Shown: positions 8,266 to 15,418, counted from the first letter of the stretch. The stretch: 19,429 nucleotides of DNA from Candidatus Aminicenantota bacterium (GCA_030612495.1 JAUWNT010000025.1:1-19429), one strand, 5' to 3'. Notes: a model not told the origin generated them from the letters alone. Translations and numbers: made by a program.

Positions 8266-9223
8266 CACTCAACAGCCTTTCCTCTACTAACAATACAGTC
8301 TCCTTCAACTCTTTATCCTTTTTCATATCCTCCTCTAATCTCCTTACTCCCTGACTAACTCCTGTATAACCAACTCCAAAATAATCTCCTATCTTTTGAT
8401 TACTAAAACTAGTGTGCCTTCTTATTAAATAAAAACATATCTTCTTCGCTTTATTATTTCTCTTACATTTTCTTTTTATTTCATCAAGTTCTATATTTAA
8501 AACTCTTGCCACTATCTCTACTATATCTTGTATTCCCAAAGATTTCCGAATCTTACGAATCTCAGGAATCTCTCGATCTCTCCTTTCTCCAGATTCATCT
8601 CTTACTTTCTTAAGAAATTCTTCACTGCCAAGAATAAAACCCGCAATTGCACCCTTAAAAGGACTCTTACTAAAACCTTCTTTATCTTCTACAAATTTTT
8701 TATAAGCTTTTATTGATGCATCCTCTCTGTGGCTAAACTGAGAAAGTATCCATTTCCTATTTAACCACTCCTTTTCTTTTCTCTTGCTCATATAATCATT
8801 ATAACTACTCCACGTATACTCTCCCGGATCTCTAACAACCCCAGCTCTCAATGGATTTAAATGAATATAACGACTGACCAAAAGTAAATAACTATCCTTT
8901 TCTATTAAATAACTTTTATATCTACCCTGAAATAAATGACCAACCCTATTATATTTACGATTAAAATAACCTGTATAGCTGGAGTTTAAATAATGAATAT
9001 TTTTTATAATATTTGCCTGTGGGGTCTCAATAAGTAAATGATAATGATTACTCATCAATACATATCCATAAATTATAACCTTAAATCTATCTGGAAGTTT
9101 CGATAAAATCTTTAAAAACTTTTTAAAATCAGCTTCATCTAAAAATATGTCTCTTTTCTCATTGCCCCTTGATGTTATATGATACAAGGCCCCCTCATAC
9201 TGGATTCTTAAAGGTCGTGCCAT
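8258..9223 (-). CDS. Y1 REP-associated transposase with DnaA-domain-IV-like C-terminus
   Basis: 321 residues. The N-terminal Y1 domain starts with the family's standard MARPLRIQYEGALYHITSRG. It has the HUH motif His60-Tyr61-His62 (MSNHYHLLIE), the stretch GHLFQGRYKS at 95-104, and the likely catalytic Tyr119 in SRYIHLNPLRAG. It should cut and join single-stranded DNA. After a charged linker (about 140-225), residues 230-300 resemble the DNA-binding domain IV of DnaA: IQDIVEIVARVLNIELDEIK, a basic helix, then KIGDYFGVGYTGVSQGVRRLEE, which lines up with the [22 protein letters not shown] part of DnaA. The DnaA-box signature itself (GGRDHTTV) is altered to GVGYTGVS, so it probably reads another sequence, perhaps the element ends. 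No frameshift or stop, so it could be active. It has no Shine-Dalgarno and may be translated from a leaderless message (see 9230-9258). Confidence 0.93.
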   Translation of the reverse strand: MARPLRIQYEGALYHITSRGNEKRDIFLDEADFKKFLKILSKLPDRFKVIIYGYVLMSNHYHLLIETPQANIIKNIHYLNSSYTGYFNRKYNRVGHLFQGRYKSYLIEKDSYLLLVSRYIHLNPLRAGVVRDPGEYTWSSYNDYMSKRKEKEWLNRKWILSQFSHREDASIKAYKKFVEDKEGFSKSPFKGAIAGFILGSEEFLKKVRDESGERRDREIPEIRKIRKSLGIQDIVEIVARVLNIELDEIKRKCKRNNKAKKICFYLIRRHTSFSNQKIGDYFGVGYTGVSQGVRRLEEDMKKDKELKETVLLVEERLLSEE

Positions 9224-9229
9224 AAAATT

Positions 9230-9258
9230 ATTATATCAATTTAATATACTTGTGTCAA
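9230..9258 (-). promoter_or_regulatory. Perfect-consensus promoter of the transposase, giving a leaderless mRNA
   Basis: Minus strand: TTGACA (9253-9258), 17 bp, TATAAT (9230-9235), both boxes perfect. Only 6 bases separate the TATAAT from the ATG at 9223, so transcription should start at or next to the A of the start codon. No ribosome site is present between. The -35 box overlaps the inner two bases of the right inverted repeat, so a transposase bound to its own end could block the promoter; that last point is inference. Confidence 0.8.
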
Positions 9259-9278
9259 GAATGAAGACCTGACCCCTA
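9257..9278 (-). repeat. Terminal inverted repeat, transposase 5' side
   Basis: 22-bp perfect reverse complement of 8244-8265. It begins 3 bp from the lolD stop codon, and its inner edge overlaps the -35 box of the transposase promoter. Confidence 0.92.
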
Positions 9279-9280
9279 TA

Positions 9281-9961
9281 CTATAAAAATAACTTACCTG
9301 AACTTAGATTATAGGTTTTATCTACTTTTTCTGCTAATTTTTCATTATGAGTCACTATAATTGCAGTTAAGCCCTTTTTTACCACCAGATCTTTAAAAAT
9401 ATTAAATACTCTCTCCCCTGTTTTCCAATCAACATTACCAGTTGGTTCATCTGCAAGTAAAAGATCTGGAGAATTAATCAAACTTCTTGCAATTGCAGCT
9501 CTCTGCCTCTCTCCACCTGAAAGCTGGTAAGCCATATAATCAGATTTATCACCTAATCCTACATCTTCAATTAGCCTTTTTGCTCTCTCAAAAGCCTTTT
9601 TTTTATCAAAATTTTTCATTAAAAATGGGAAAGATACATTTTCTATAACATTTAATTCTGGCATTAAATAATGAAATTGAAATACAAAACCTATACTTTG
9701 ATTTCTATATTCTGATTTTTTTTTCTTATCAAACCCTAAAATATTTTCTCCATTAAATATTATTTCACCTTCATCAGGATCATCAAGTCCGCCAATTAGA
9801 TGAAGTAAAGTGCTTTTCCCAGAACCTGAAGCACCTGTTATTGCAATAATGGTACCTTTTTCCAATTTAAAAGACAAATTCTCAAGAACTGTTAAATATG
9901 ATTCATTTGGAAGTTGAAAACTTTTTTTTATTCTATTTACATCTAAAATAACATGACCCAT
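9281..9961 (-). CDS. lolD: LolD-type ABC transporter ATPase
   Basis: 226 residues, a single ABC ATPase domain. Walker A GASGSGKST at 43-51, Q-loop FVFQFHYLMPELNVIENV at 92-109, signature LSGGERQR at 147-154, Walker B LLLADEPTGNVD at 167-178 and H-loop His205 in IIVTHNEKLA. The wording around the Q-loop and after Walker B is that of the LolD/MacB family, which powers extraction of lipoproteins from the inner membrane or related mechanotransmission. All catalytic residues are present. The membrane partner (LolC/E or MacB-type) is not in the window: downstream is a transposon and upstream, 39 bp away, is fusA2. The start has no visible Shine-Dalgarno but gives the family's normal N-terminus. LolD versus another ABC ATPase of this clan cannot be settled without the permease. 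Confidence 0.85.
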   Translation of the reverse strand: MGHVILDVNRIKKSFQLPNESYLTVLENLSFKLEKGTIIAITGASGSGKSTLLHLIGGLDDPDEGEIIFNGENILGFDKKKKSEYRNQSIGFVFQFHYLMPELNVIENVSFPFLMKNFDKKKAFERAKRLIEDVGLGDKSDYMAYQLSGGERQRAAIARSLINSPDLLLADEPTGNVDWKTGERVFNIFKDLVVKKGLTAIIVTHNEKLAEKVDKTYNLSSGKLFL

Positions 9962-10000
9962 TACTTTTATTTAATTCTTAATTAAAATTCGTACTAAAAA

Positions 10001-12085
10001 TTACTCTTCTTCTTCTTTTCTTACTCTACCATCTCTTATTGCATCATCAATTATCTTTTTCTGCAACTGGTGTGGTACCTGCTCATAATGAGAAAGTTCC
10101 ATAAAATATGTTCCTCTTCCTCCTGTAATCGAGGTTAGATTGGGGTTAAAGTCAAGCATTTCTGACATTGGTACTAAAGCAGTAATTACATGATTCTTCC
10201 CTTTTGTTTCCATACCTTGAATTCTTCCTCTCCTTCCACTTAAATTGCCATTTAGATCACCCATGAATTCTCCAGGGGCTATTACCTCTACTTTCATTAT
10301 GGGTTCTAATATTGTTGACTTAGCCTGTTTCATGCCCATTTTGAACGCCATTGAAGCAGCAATCTTAAAAGCCATATCAGAAGAATCAACTTCATGAAAA
10401 CTTCCGTCATAAAGATTAACCTTAAAATCAACAACTGGATAACCAGCTAAAATTCCCTTTTGCTTTGCTTCTTTTATTCCCTTTTCAACAGCAGGAATAT
10501 AATTCCTTGGAATTGAACCACCAAAAATAGTATTTTCAAATATAAACCCCTTACCTCTTGCTAATGATTCCATTTTTAATAAGACATGCCCATACTGACC
10601 TCTTCCTCCGCTCTGTTTCTTGTACTTTTTTTCTACATCAGCTTTACCAGTAATTGTTTCTAAATATGGAATCTTTGGAGGTTTCATTGTGACTTCAACT
10701 CCATATTTCCTCTTTAACCTATTTAAAACCAGTTCAACATGAAGTTGACCATTTCCGGAGACAATCAATTCCTTTGTTTGAACATCCCTCTCACTCTTAA
10801 CTGTAGGATCTTCTTCCATAATTTTATATAGAGAAGTTGATATTTTATTTTCATCAGCCCTTGATTTGGGTTCAATTGCAAAAGAGATTGATGGAACAGG
10901 AAACTTAAATTCTGGAAATTGAATCTTTTCACCCTTTACACATAATGTATCGCCAGTTTGAGTTTCTTTCAGTTTAGCAACAGCAACTATTTCTCCAGGT
11001 TTTACTTCTCCACAGGGCTCCTGATTTTTACCCTGAAGATAAAATAAACCTCCTATTCTCTCTTCTTTTAATTTATTCTCATTAAAATATGTTGAATCTG
11101 GTTTTAAAATTCCAGAAAAAATTTTTATTATTGATATTTTGCCAGTAAAAGGGTCTGATATAGTTTTAAATACAAGCCCTGAAAAACTTGCTGATTTATC
11201 AGTAAAAACTTTCCCCTCAAGAGTTTCTATTTCTCCAACATCAAGTATGGATGGAGTATACTTTAAAATAAAATCAATCAAATGATTTACACCAACATTT
11301 GAATAAGCATCAGTAACCAGTACAGGGAATATATCTCTTTTCAATATACCTGATTTCAAGCCAGATGTGATTTCTTCAGAACTCAAATCACCCTTTTCAA
11401 AATATATTTCCATTAATTTTTCATCATTTTCCGCTATCTTTTCAATTAGTTCTTCCCTCTTTGCCTGTACCTCCTCTTTTATATCAGAAGGAATTTCAAT
11501 TTCCTTATAACCTCCTTTTTCATCCTTTTCATATTCATAAGCTTTCATCTCTATTAGATCAACAATTCCAGAAAAATTTATACCTTTGCCAATAGGATAC
11601 TGAACTGCAATCGAATTTTTCCCAAATGATTCTATAATTGAATCATAAGCTATATTAAAATCTGAAAGATCTTTTCCCATTTTATTTACAACAAAAACAA
11701 GTGGTTTTTTCAATTCAACCATTGAATCAAAGATTTTTTCAGATTGGACTTCAACACCTTCATAAGCACTTACAAGCATAACTCCTGTTTCAACAGCCCT
11801 CAAACCCAATCTTGCTTCCCATACAAAATTAGCATATCCTGGAGTATCAACAATATTTATCTTATAGTTATCTTTTACAGCATATGCTAATGAAGCCTGA
11901 ATTGATATTTTTTTCTCAATCTCTGCTTCATCATAATCAGTAACAGTATTACCTTGCTCAACCCTACCTAATCTGCTTACCATACCTGTATTAAAAAGGA
12001 TAGCTGAAACCAGGCTTGTTTTACCTGTTTGACCATGACCAACTACTGCAATACTTCTCAGATTTTCCATTAAAACTTCCTTCAT
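10001..12085 (-). CDS. EF-G-like translational GTPase (FusA2 / EF-G-2 type)
   Basis: 694 residues with the five-domain EF-G plan: G domain (1 to about 265), barrel domain II, domain III, domain IV with the tip loop SGGRGQYGHV from 492, and domain V, ending in an acidic tail. The P-loop is GHGQTGKT (16-23), as in the EF-G-like group, rather than the AHIDAGKTT of true EF-G. Switch II is DTPGYANF (80-87). The guanine-specificity motif NKxD reads NKMG (134-137), with Gly where Asp is expected, followed by Lys-Asp. Members of this group bind ribosomes, but their role differs between species and is not settled. AGGAGG lies 7 bases before the ATG at 12085, which decides that start over Met6. A strong promoter is at 12141-12169. 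The gene precedes lolD by 39 bp. Confidence 0.9.
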   Translation of the reverse strand: MKEVLMENLRSIAVVGHGQTGKTSLVSAILFNTGMVSRLGRVEQGNTVTDYDEAEIEKKISIQASLAYAVKDNYKINIVDTPGYANFVWEARLGLRAVETGVMLVSAYEGVEVQSEKIFDSMVELKKPLVFVVNKMGKDLSDFNIAYDSIIESFGKNSIAVQYPIGKGINFSGIVDLIEMKAYEYEKDEKGGYKEIEIPSDIKEEVQAKREELIEKIAENDEKLMEIYFEKGDLSSEEITSGLKSGILKRDIFPVLVTDAYSNVGVNHLIDFILKYTPSILDVGEIETLEGKVFTDKSASFSGLVFKTISDPFTGKISIIKIFSGILKPDSTYFNENKLKEERIGGLFYLQGKNQEPCGEVKPGEIVAVAKLKETQTGDTLCVKGEKIQFPEFKFPVPSISFAIEPKSRADENKISTSLYKIMEEDPTVKSERDVQTKELIVSGNGQLHVELVLNRLKRKYGVEVTMKPPKIPYLETITGKADVEKKYKKQSGGRGQYGHVLLKMESLARGKGFIFENTIFGGSIPRNYIPAVEKGIKEAKQKGILAGYPVVDFKVNLYDGSFHEVDSSDMAFKIAASMAFKMGMKQAKSTILEPIMKVEVIAPGEFMGDLNGNLSGRRGRIQGMETKGKNHVITALVPMSEMLDFNPNLTSITGGRGTYFMELSHYEQVPHQLQKKIIDDAIRDGRVRKEEEE

Positions 12086-12092
12086 ACTTTTT

Positions 12093-12098
12093 CCTCCT
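12093..12098 (-). promoter_or_regulatory. Strong ribosome binding site of the EF-G-like gene
   Basis: AGGAGG on the minus strand, 7 bases before the ATG at 12085. Its spacing favours this start over the internal Met6 codon at 12068-12070. Confidence 0.8.
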
Positions 12099-12140
12099 GA
12101 ACTAAAAAGTTGGAATTATATTAAATTATAATTAAGAGAA

Positions 12141-12169
12141 ATCATAAAAGATTATACTATCTTTGTCAA
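12141..12169 (-). promoter_or_regulatory. sigma70-type promoter of the EF-G-like gene
   Basis: Minus strand: perfect TTGACA (12164-12169), 17-bp spacer, TATGAT (12141-12146), one base from consensus. Transcription should begin near 12134, giving a leader of about 50 bases that ends in the AGGAGG site. It is divergent from the carboxylase operon. Confidence 0.75.
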
Positions 12170-12219
12170 GATATATTATCAACATTTATATATTAACTAA
12201 AAACCAAAAAATTTTTATA

Positions 12220-12248
12220 TTTAAATTCTTTTAACATTACTATATAAT
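12220..12248 (+). promoter_or_regulatory. Distal promoter candidate for the carboxylase operon
   Basis: TTTAAA (12220-12225), 17 bp, TATAAT (12243-12248). The -10 is perfect but the -35 is poor, and the surrounding DNA is nearly all A and T, so this may be chance. An AGGAG at 12257-12261 just downstream has no start codon after it. Confidence 0.3.
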
Positions 12249-12281
12249 TTAATAACAGGAGATAATAATATAAAGAAGTAA

Positions 12282-12293
12282 GGGGTCATGTCT
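12282..12293 (+). repeat. Degenerate solo copy of the transposon end motif
   Basis: GGGGTCATGTCT, one mismatch from the first 12 bases of the 8244-8265 repeat, and a GC-rich island in otherwise extremely AT-rich DNA. No transposase coding sequence is visible beside it on either strand, so it is either a MITE-like relic or a chance match. Confidence 0.45.
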
Positions 12294-12298
12294 AAAAT

Positions 12299-12327
12299 TT
12301 GATTTTTGGTGTAAAAAATTATAGAAT
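12299..12327 (+). promoter_or_regulatory. Proximal promoter candidate for the carboxylase operon
   Basis: TTGATT (12299-12304), 17 bp, TAGAAT (12322-12327), five of six in the -10 and four of six in the -35. Transcription would start near 12334, leaving about 25 bases with AAGGTG before the ATG. It begins 5 bp after the degenerate end motif at 12282-12293, so it may have come with that element. Confidence 0.4.
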
Positions 12328-12359
12328 AGTTTTTCTAGATTTTTAATTAAGGTGTAAAA
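12308..12359 (+). repeat. Direct repeat GGTGTAAAA flanking the carboxylase leader
   Basis: GGTGTAAAA occurs at 12308-12316 and again at 12351-12359. The second copy holds the ribosome site and runs into the ATG of the carboxyltransferase gene. Nine bases in AT-rich DNA may be chance, or a footprint of an insertion and loss. Confidence 0.3.
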
Positions 12360-13903
12360 TGAAAAATAAAATTAAAGGTTTACAAAAATTAAGAGAAGAA
12401 AGGGATATTGGGGGTGGAATTGATAGAATAAACAAAAGACACAGCCAGGGTAAAATGACTGCAAGAGAAAGAATTGAATACTTTTTTGATCCTGGAACTT
12501 TTGTTGAACTTCAGAGTTATATAAAACATAGATCAAGTAATTTTGGTCTTGAAAAGAAAAAATTTCTTGGAGATGGAGTTGTAGCTGGATTTGGTAAAGT
12601 AAATGATAAGCTTGTATACATTTACTCTCAAGATTTTACAGTACTCGGAGGTTCCCTTGGAGAAATGCATGCAAAAAAAATCTTGAATGTCATGGACCTT
12701 GCTTTAAAAGTAGGAGCACCCATAGTAGGAATAAATGATTCAGGCGGAGCTAGAATTCAAGAGGGAATTAATAGTCTTGCAGGCTATGGAGATATTTTTT
12801 ATAGAAACACAATGAGCTCAGGTGTTATTCCTCAAATCTCTGTAATAATGGGACCCTGTGCTGGAGGCGCAGTATATTCACCTGGTATTACTGATTTTGT
12901 ATTTATGGTTAATAATGCATCATATATGTTCGTTACAGGTCCTGAAGTAATAAAAGCAGTAAATAAAGAAGAAGTTACATTTGAAGCTTTAGGAGGAGCT
13001 GAATCACACTCTTCAATATCAGGTGTAGCACACTTTGTTGGAAGTGATGAGAAAAACACTTTGGATATGGTAAAAGAATTATTAAGCTATATACCTTCGT
13101 CAAATATTGAAGAATCACCTATAATAGAAACAAGTGATCCTTTTGACAGAATGGAAGATGATTTAAATGAAATTGTCCCTGTAAATCCAAACAAACCATA
13201 TGATATGAAGAAATTAATTACCCTTGTTGTAGATGATTACGAATACTTTGAGGTTCATCAAAATTATGCTAAGAATTTAATTGTTGGCTTTGCAAGGCTT
13301 GGAGGGAAAACTGTTGGAATTATTGCAAACAACCCTGATGTATATGCTGGAACTCTTGATGTAAATGCATCTCTAAAAGGCTCAAGATTTATAAGATTTT
13401 GTGATGCTTTTAACATACCTTTAGTAAGCTTTGTTGATGTTCCTGGGTTCTTACCCGGGAAAGACCAGGAAGAATTAGGAATAATTAAACATGGTGCAAA
13501 AATGCTCTATGCTTACTCAGAGGCAACTGTTCCAAAATTAACTGTAATTACAAGAAAATCATATGGAGGAGCATATATTGTTATGAGCTCAAAACATTTA
13601 GGAGCTGATATAGTTTATGCATGGCCCACAGCAGAGATAGCTGTTATGGGACCTCAAGGAGCAATAAATATAATATTTAAAAAGGATATCTCAGGTGCGA
13701 AACAGCCTGAAACTTTAAGAGAAAGACTTATCCAAGAATATAAGGAAAAATTTGCAAATCCAAAAACACCTGCTTCCTTTGGATATATTGACGATATAAT
13801 TATGCCAACAGAAACAAGACCTTTATTAATAAAAGCACTTGAATCTTTAGAAAATAAAAACATAAAGAATCCTCCCAAAAAACATGGGAACATTCCTCTT
13901 TAA
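12359..13903 (+). CDS. Acyl-CoA carboxylase carboxyltransferase subunit (PccB/MmdA family)
   Basis: 514 residues, a fused N- plus C-half carboxyltransferase. It moves the carboxyl group between carboxybiotin and an acyl-CoA, probably propionyl- or acetyl-CoA. The opening (IGGGIDRINKRHSQGKMTARERIE) is standard for the family. NDSGGARIQEGINSLAGYGDIF runs from 126, GPCAGGAVYSP is at 165-175 and GGAESHSSISGVAHF at 212-226. In the second half are DVPGFLPG (360-367), RKSYGGAYIVMSSKH from 399 and MGPQGAINII (430-439). The glycine-rich loops that form both oxyanion holes are present, so the subunit should be active. Substrate cannot be decided by eye: PccB, AccB-type and the alpha subunit of methylmalonyl-CoA decarboxylase share these motifs. 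AAGGTG lies 4 bases before the ATG. The biotin-carboxylase-like gene follows after 9 bp. Confidence 0.93.
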   Translation: MKNKIKGLQKLREERDIGGGIDRINKRHSQGKMTARERIEYFFDPGTFVELQSYIKHRSSNFGLEKKKFLGDGVVAGFGKVNDKLVYIYSQDFTVLGGSLGEMHAKKILNVMDLALKVGAPIVGINDSGGARIQEGINSLAGYGDIFYRNTMSSGVIPQISVIMGPCAGGAVYSPGITDFVFMVNNASYMFVTGPEVIKAVNKEEVTFEALGGAESHSSISGVAHFVGSDEKNTLDMVKELLSYIPSSNIEESPIIETSDPFDRMEDDLNEIVPVNPNKPYDMKKLITLVVDDYEYFEVHQNYAKNLIVGFARLGGKTVGIIANNPDVYAGTLDVNASLKGSRFIRFCDAFNIPLVSFVDVPGFLPGKDQEELGIIKHGAKMLYAYSEATVPKLTVITRKSYGGAYIVMSSKHLGADIVYAWPTAEIAVMGPQGAINIIFKKDISGAKQPETLRERLIQEYKEKFANPKTPASFGYIDDIIMPTETRPLLIKALESLENKNIKNPPKKHGNIPL

Positions 13904-13912
13904 GGAGAAAAA

Positions 13913-15418
13913 ATGCTAGGAACTCCAAAAGAAAAAGTACTCATTCCAAATAGAGGTGTTATTGCTCTTGATATTCTATATTCTTTAAAGAGTATAGGAC
14001 TTGAAACAATATTACTTTACTCACCTGCTGATTCTCTTTCATTACCAGTTAAACTTGCTGACAAGAGTTACAAATTTTACTCTTCTAAATTAGAAGACAG
14101 TTATATGGATCTGAATTCAATCATTGAAAAGGCAATTGAATTAAAAGTTGATTACATACACCCAGGGTATGGTTTTCTTTCCGAGAGACCAGAATTCTCG
14201 AAATTATGCAGAGATAATAACATAAACTTTATAGGTCCTGAATATGAAGTTTTGAAAATCGTTGAAAATAAAATAGAACTTTTAAAAACTACAGAAAATC
14301 TTGGAATTAAAACTCTTAATCACTCAAATCCAATAACAAGTTCTTTAGAGAGTGAATCAATTTCGCATGACTTAAAATTCCCTCTAATTATAAAACCCAT
14401 AAAAGGCTCCGGCGGAAATGGAATTGTAATAGCTGAATATAGAAAAGATGCGATTGATAAAATAAATGCACTAATGCAAAGAGATAAATATCAGAAAAAT
14501 GGGATATTTGTAGAAGAGTTCCTGCCTTATGCTCATGAAATAGAAATTCCATTTATAAGAGATATTAAGGGAAATATTATTTTCCTTCCTGAGATTGAAT
14601 CTTCAGTTCAGAGGAGGTTTCAAAAAATATTTCAAGAATCCCCTTCTGTAAATGTTTCAGAAAATTTAAGACAATCTATGTATGAAAATTCAAAAAAAAT
14701 AATCGAAAAAATCAATTATATGGGGCTTGGTTATATTGAATTTATAGTAGAAAATGATAATGCCTATTTTTCAGAAATAAATCCCACATTCCAGATAAAC
14801 ACAATGATCCCTGAAATCCATATAAAATCAAATTTTATAAAAAAACAATTTGCAATTTCAAGAGGCGAATTATTACACAATGTTAATGGAGTTAAAATAG
14901 TAAAACCTGATCATAAAATTTTACTTGTATCTCTTATGGCAGAAAATCCCGATAACAATTTCCAACCATCCTCAGGTACTATAACTGAATTCTTCCATTA
15001 CTCAACTTTACGAGATATTTTTAAAACCCATCTTTACACTGGATCAAAAGTTCCTCCAATTTATGACCCATACATCGGAAAAATCTTAACTTTTACACAA
15101 CAAAGAGAAACTGCTATAAGTAATATGAGGCACTTTCTTAATAATATTATAATAAGAGGAATCAGAACAAACCTAAATTTTCTGAAAAATTTACTTGATA
15201 ATGAGAGTCTAAAACAAGGAAAAACAATTATTGATTTCCTTAATCTTAAACATGAAATTTTGAAAAAACCCAAAACAGAAGAAGAGGTTTTAATTGCATG
15301 TGCTTTACTTTCAGCTGAATTTCATATACAAAATAGAAAGAAGAATTACAAAGCTAAACTTGAAAAAATGAAACAACCTGGATTTTTCAAAAAAATTATT
15401 AAGCAGATATTGAGGTGA
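13913..15418 (+). CDS. Biotin-carboxylase-like subunit with degenerate active site
   Basis: 501 residues along the whole biotin carboxylase fold. Recognisable: IPNRGVIALDIL at the start, YIHPGYGFLSERPEF at 81-95, IIKPIKGSGGNGI (ATP-grasp glycine loop, Lys161), QRRFQK (Lys238), IEF with Glu276, SEIN with Glu288 and Asn290, then VPPIYDPYIGKI and GIRTN. Against E. coli biotin carboxylase the ATP-site residues Lys116, Lys159, Glu201, Glu276 and Glu288 have counterparts. Arg292 is Thr292, Glu296 is Asn296, Arg338 is Ser340, His236 is Phe, and the dimer-interface Arg16 is Asp20. Glu296 and Arg338 are the residues taken to deprotonate bicarbonate and stabilise the biotin enolate. The frame is intact with no stop, so this is divergence rather than decay or frameshift. 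Residues from about 455 form a tail as in propionyl-CoA carboxylase alpha chains. GGAG lies 5 bases before the ATG. It may be a structural subunit, or a ligase with changed chemistry. Confidence 0.88.
   Translation: MLGTPKEKVLIPNRGVIALDILYSLKSIGLETILLYSPADSLSLPVKLADKSYKFYSSKLEDSYMDLNSIIEKAIELKVDYIHPGYGFLSERPEFSKLCRDNNINFIGPEYEVLKIVENKIELLKTTENLGIKTLNHSNPITSSLESESISHDLKFPLIIKPIKGSGGNGIVIAEYRKDAIDKINALMQRDKYQKNGIFVEEFLPYAHEIEIPFIRDIKGNIIFLPEIESSVQRRFQKIFQESPSVNVSENLRQSMYENSKKIIEKINYMGLGYIEFIVENDNAYFSEINPTFQINTMIPEIHIKSNFIKKQFAISRGELLHNVNGVKIVKPDHKILLVSLMAENPDNNFQPSSGTITEFFHYSTLRDIFKTHLYTGSKVPPIYDPYIGKILTFTQQRETAISNMRHFLNNIIIRGIRTNLNFLKNLLDNESLKQGKTIIDFLNLKHEILKKPKTEEEVLIACALLSAEFHIQNRKKNYKAKLEKMKQPGFFKKIIKQILR

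Larger units (their letters stand above)
8244..9278 (-). mobile_element. Intact 1,035-bp Y1 (REP-associated) transposon with 22-bp inverted ends
   Basis: A single transposase gene fills the element between perfect 22-bp inverted repeats. The element sits between lolD (its stop codon is 3 bp outside the right end) and the gmd promoter, and disrupts neither. The repeat contains the tandem GGTCAGGTC but no obvious internal hairpin. Y1 enzymes work on single-stranded DNA and normally recognise hairpins rather than classical inverted repeats, and they do not create target duplications; I see no duplication here. The exact ends are inferred from the limits of the repeat. Confidence 0.85.

Noticed and set aside
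12171..12250. Very AT-rich stretch as a replication origin
   Set aside because: No DnaA-box cluster (TTATCCACA-like) and no origin-linked genes; the whole window is AT-rich. The DnaA-like tail of the transposase is not evidence for an origin.
13654..13893. Minus-strand frame of 79 codons inside the carboxyltransferase gene
   Set aside because: It is the complement of highly conserved carboxyltransferase sequence, with no start signal.
14774..14812. Odd residues in the biotin-carboxylase-like active site explained by a frameshift pair
   Set aside because: Flanking conserved positions (Glu288, Asn290, Gln294, Pro-Glu) stay in register in a single frame, and no alternative frame restores Arg292 or Glu296.
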